The notes beneath the pieces were generated by a model. It was not told the origin of the DNA and made no database searches. It saw only the letters and a program-made list of their open reading frames with translations. This document shows, piece by piece, positions 63,765 through 64,000 of a stretch of DNA of 64,000 bases; positions within the stretch are counted from its first letter, which is position 1; each line of letters begins with the position of its first letter. The stretch comes from Pedobacter ginsengisoli (lineage in GTDB: Bacteria; Bacteroidota; Bacteroidia; Sphingobacteriales; Sphingobacteriaceae), in assembly GCF_030244015.1 (NCBI RefSeq), contig NZ_JASSYX010000001.1, positions 1,364,001 to 1,428,000 on the forward strand. Direction: 5' to 3'. The translations under genes were made by a program, and so were the position numbers.

Positions 63765-64000
63765 TTATGACTTCTTTTTTAAGCTGCTCAGGTATTCCAG
63801 CAAATCAGCTAACTCTTGTTTATTCATAGTTTTATCCAATCCTTCCGGCATCAACGATGTTTTCAATTCTTTAATTGATTTTACATCAGAGGCCTTTAGT
63901 TTTTCTGTTGTGCCGCCCGGGTATTTTACATCAACCTCTGTTTCTGTTTTACTGAACACAATACCCGTTACCATTGAACCATCTTTCATGGATACCTCAG
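63765..64000 (-). CDS. C-terminal end of a cytochrome-type/heme-binding protein (partial)
   Basis: The frame is open to the right edge (reads EVSMKDGSMVTGIVFS at the border), so only the last ~78 residues are seen. They match the C-terminal small domain of the fusion protein at 3600-7406 (DG-x-x-x-x-G-x-V, then SLMPEGLDKTMNKQELADLLEYL), which follows a heme CxxCH in that family. The heme part lies outside the window. It is upstream of the DUF1080 gene in one transcript. Confidence 0.8.
   Translation of the reverse strand, partial: EVSMKDGSMVTGIVFSKTETEVDVKYPGGTTEKLKASDVKSIKELKTSLMPEGLDKTMNKQELADLLEYLSSLKKKS

Noticed and set aside
1..64000. tRNA genes, rRNA, CRISPR arrays, IS elements
   Set aside because: Scanning by eye found no tRNA-like T-arm in a fitting fold, no spaced direct repeats and no transposase; a tRNA or repeat search program would be needed for certainty.

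Overview
The window looks like a chromosomal stretch from a Sphingobacteriaceae-type Bacteroidota (Pedobacter/Mucilaginibacter-like). The signs are SusB-type GH97 and GH106 glycosidases, DUF4998-discoidin, DUF1080, DUF1343, DUF4932 and DUF5009 proteins, many small lipoproteins with a C-K-K-D box, LytS/LytTR and PAS signalling, AraC regulators, and a TAnnTTTG-type promoter box before the cold-shock gene. No rRNA, tRNA, CRISPR array, phage or intact IS element was seen.

Layout. 1-9.7 kb: end of a surface glycan-binding protein, a decayed MBL-fold remnant, GH97, a cold-shock protein, a very large DUF6807/propeller/HEAT/cytochrome c fusion, a GNAT-lipidless secreted protein chimera and a DUF5009 acyltransferase. 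10-16.8 kb: two secreted TIM-barrel glycosidases (one GH5), a minimal ABC pair, CDGSH, DUF2784, a frameshifted GNAT, HPP and PhnA proteins. 16.8-23 kb: two-subunit molybdenum hydroxylase, patatin-like lipase plus a small helical partner, and an internally deleted serine hydrolase. 23-31.9 kb (more GC-rich; one hand-counted line is 30/60 GC): GH106, a SIS isomerase/ROK kinase pair, GNAT, lipoprotein, YceI and AraC. 32-35 kb: LytS-LytTR-secreted propeller operon joined by ATGA overlaps. 35-45.3 kb: DUF808, trypsin-like protease, multi-PAS sensor, second GH106, AraC plus TetX-like monooxygenase. 45.5-53.3 kb: NamZ, NAD-epimerase, RibD-like reductase, an AT-rich divergent pair (outer-membrane-like protein and papain-like protease; one hand-counted line is 20/60 GC), MltG, AAA ATPase. 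53.2-64 kb: M1 peptidase, frameshifted AraC, TPR lipoprotein, signal peptidase I, broken LLM oxidoreductase, DUF4932 metallopeptidase, DUF1080 and the end of a cytochrome-type protein related to the large fusion near the left edge.

Together this is mainly an envelope and polysaccharide-degradation region: secreted glycosidases (GH97, GH5-like, GH106 twice), 3-keto-glycoside type enzymes, proteases and peptidoglycan enzymes with local sensors. A second theme is gene decay. At least six loci are broken (remnant, chimera, two single-base frameshifts, two internal deletions), and a 64-bp piece of the ATPase gene is duplicated 3.4 kb away. I did not find a clearly novel defence or mobile system; the most system-like candidates are the LytS-LytTR-propeller operon, the AT-rich protease/outer-membrane pair and the PmoA-like/cytochrome fusion.
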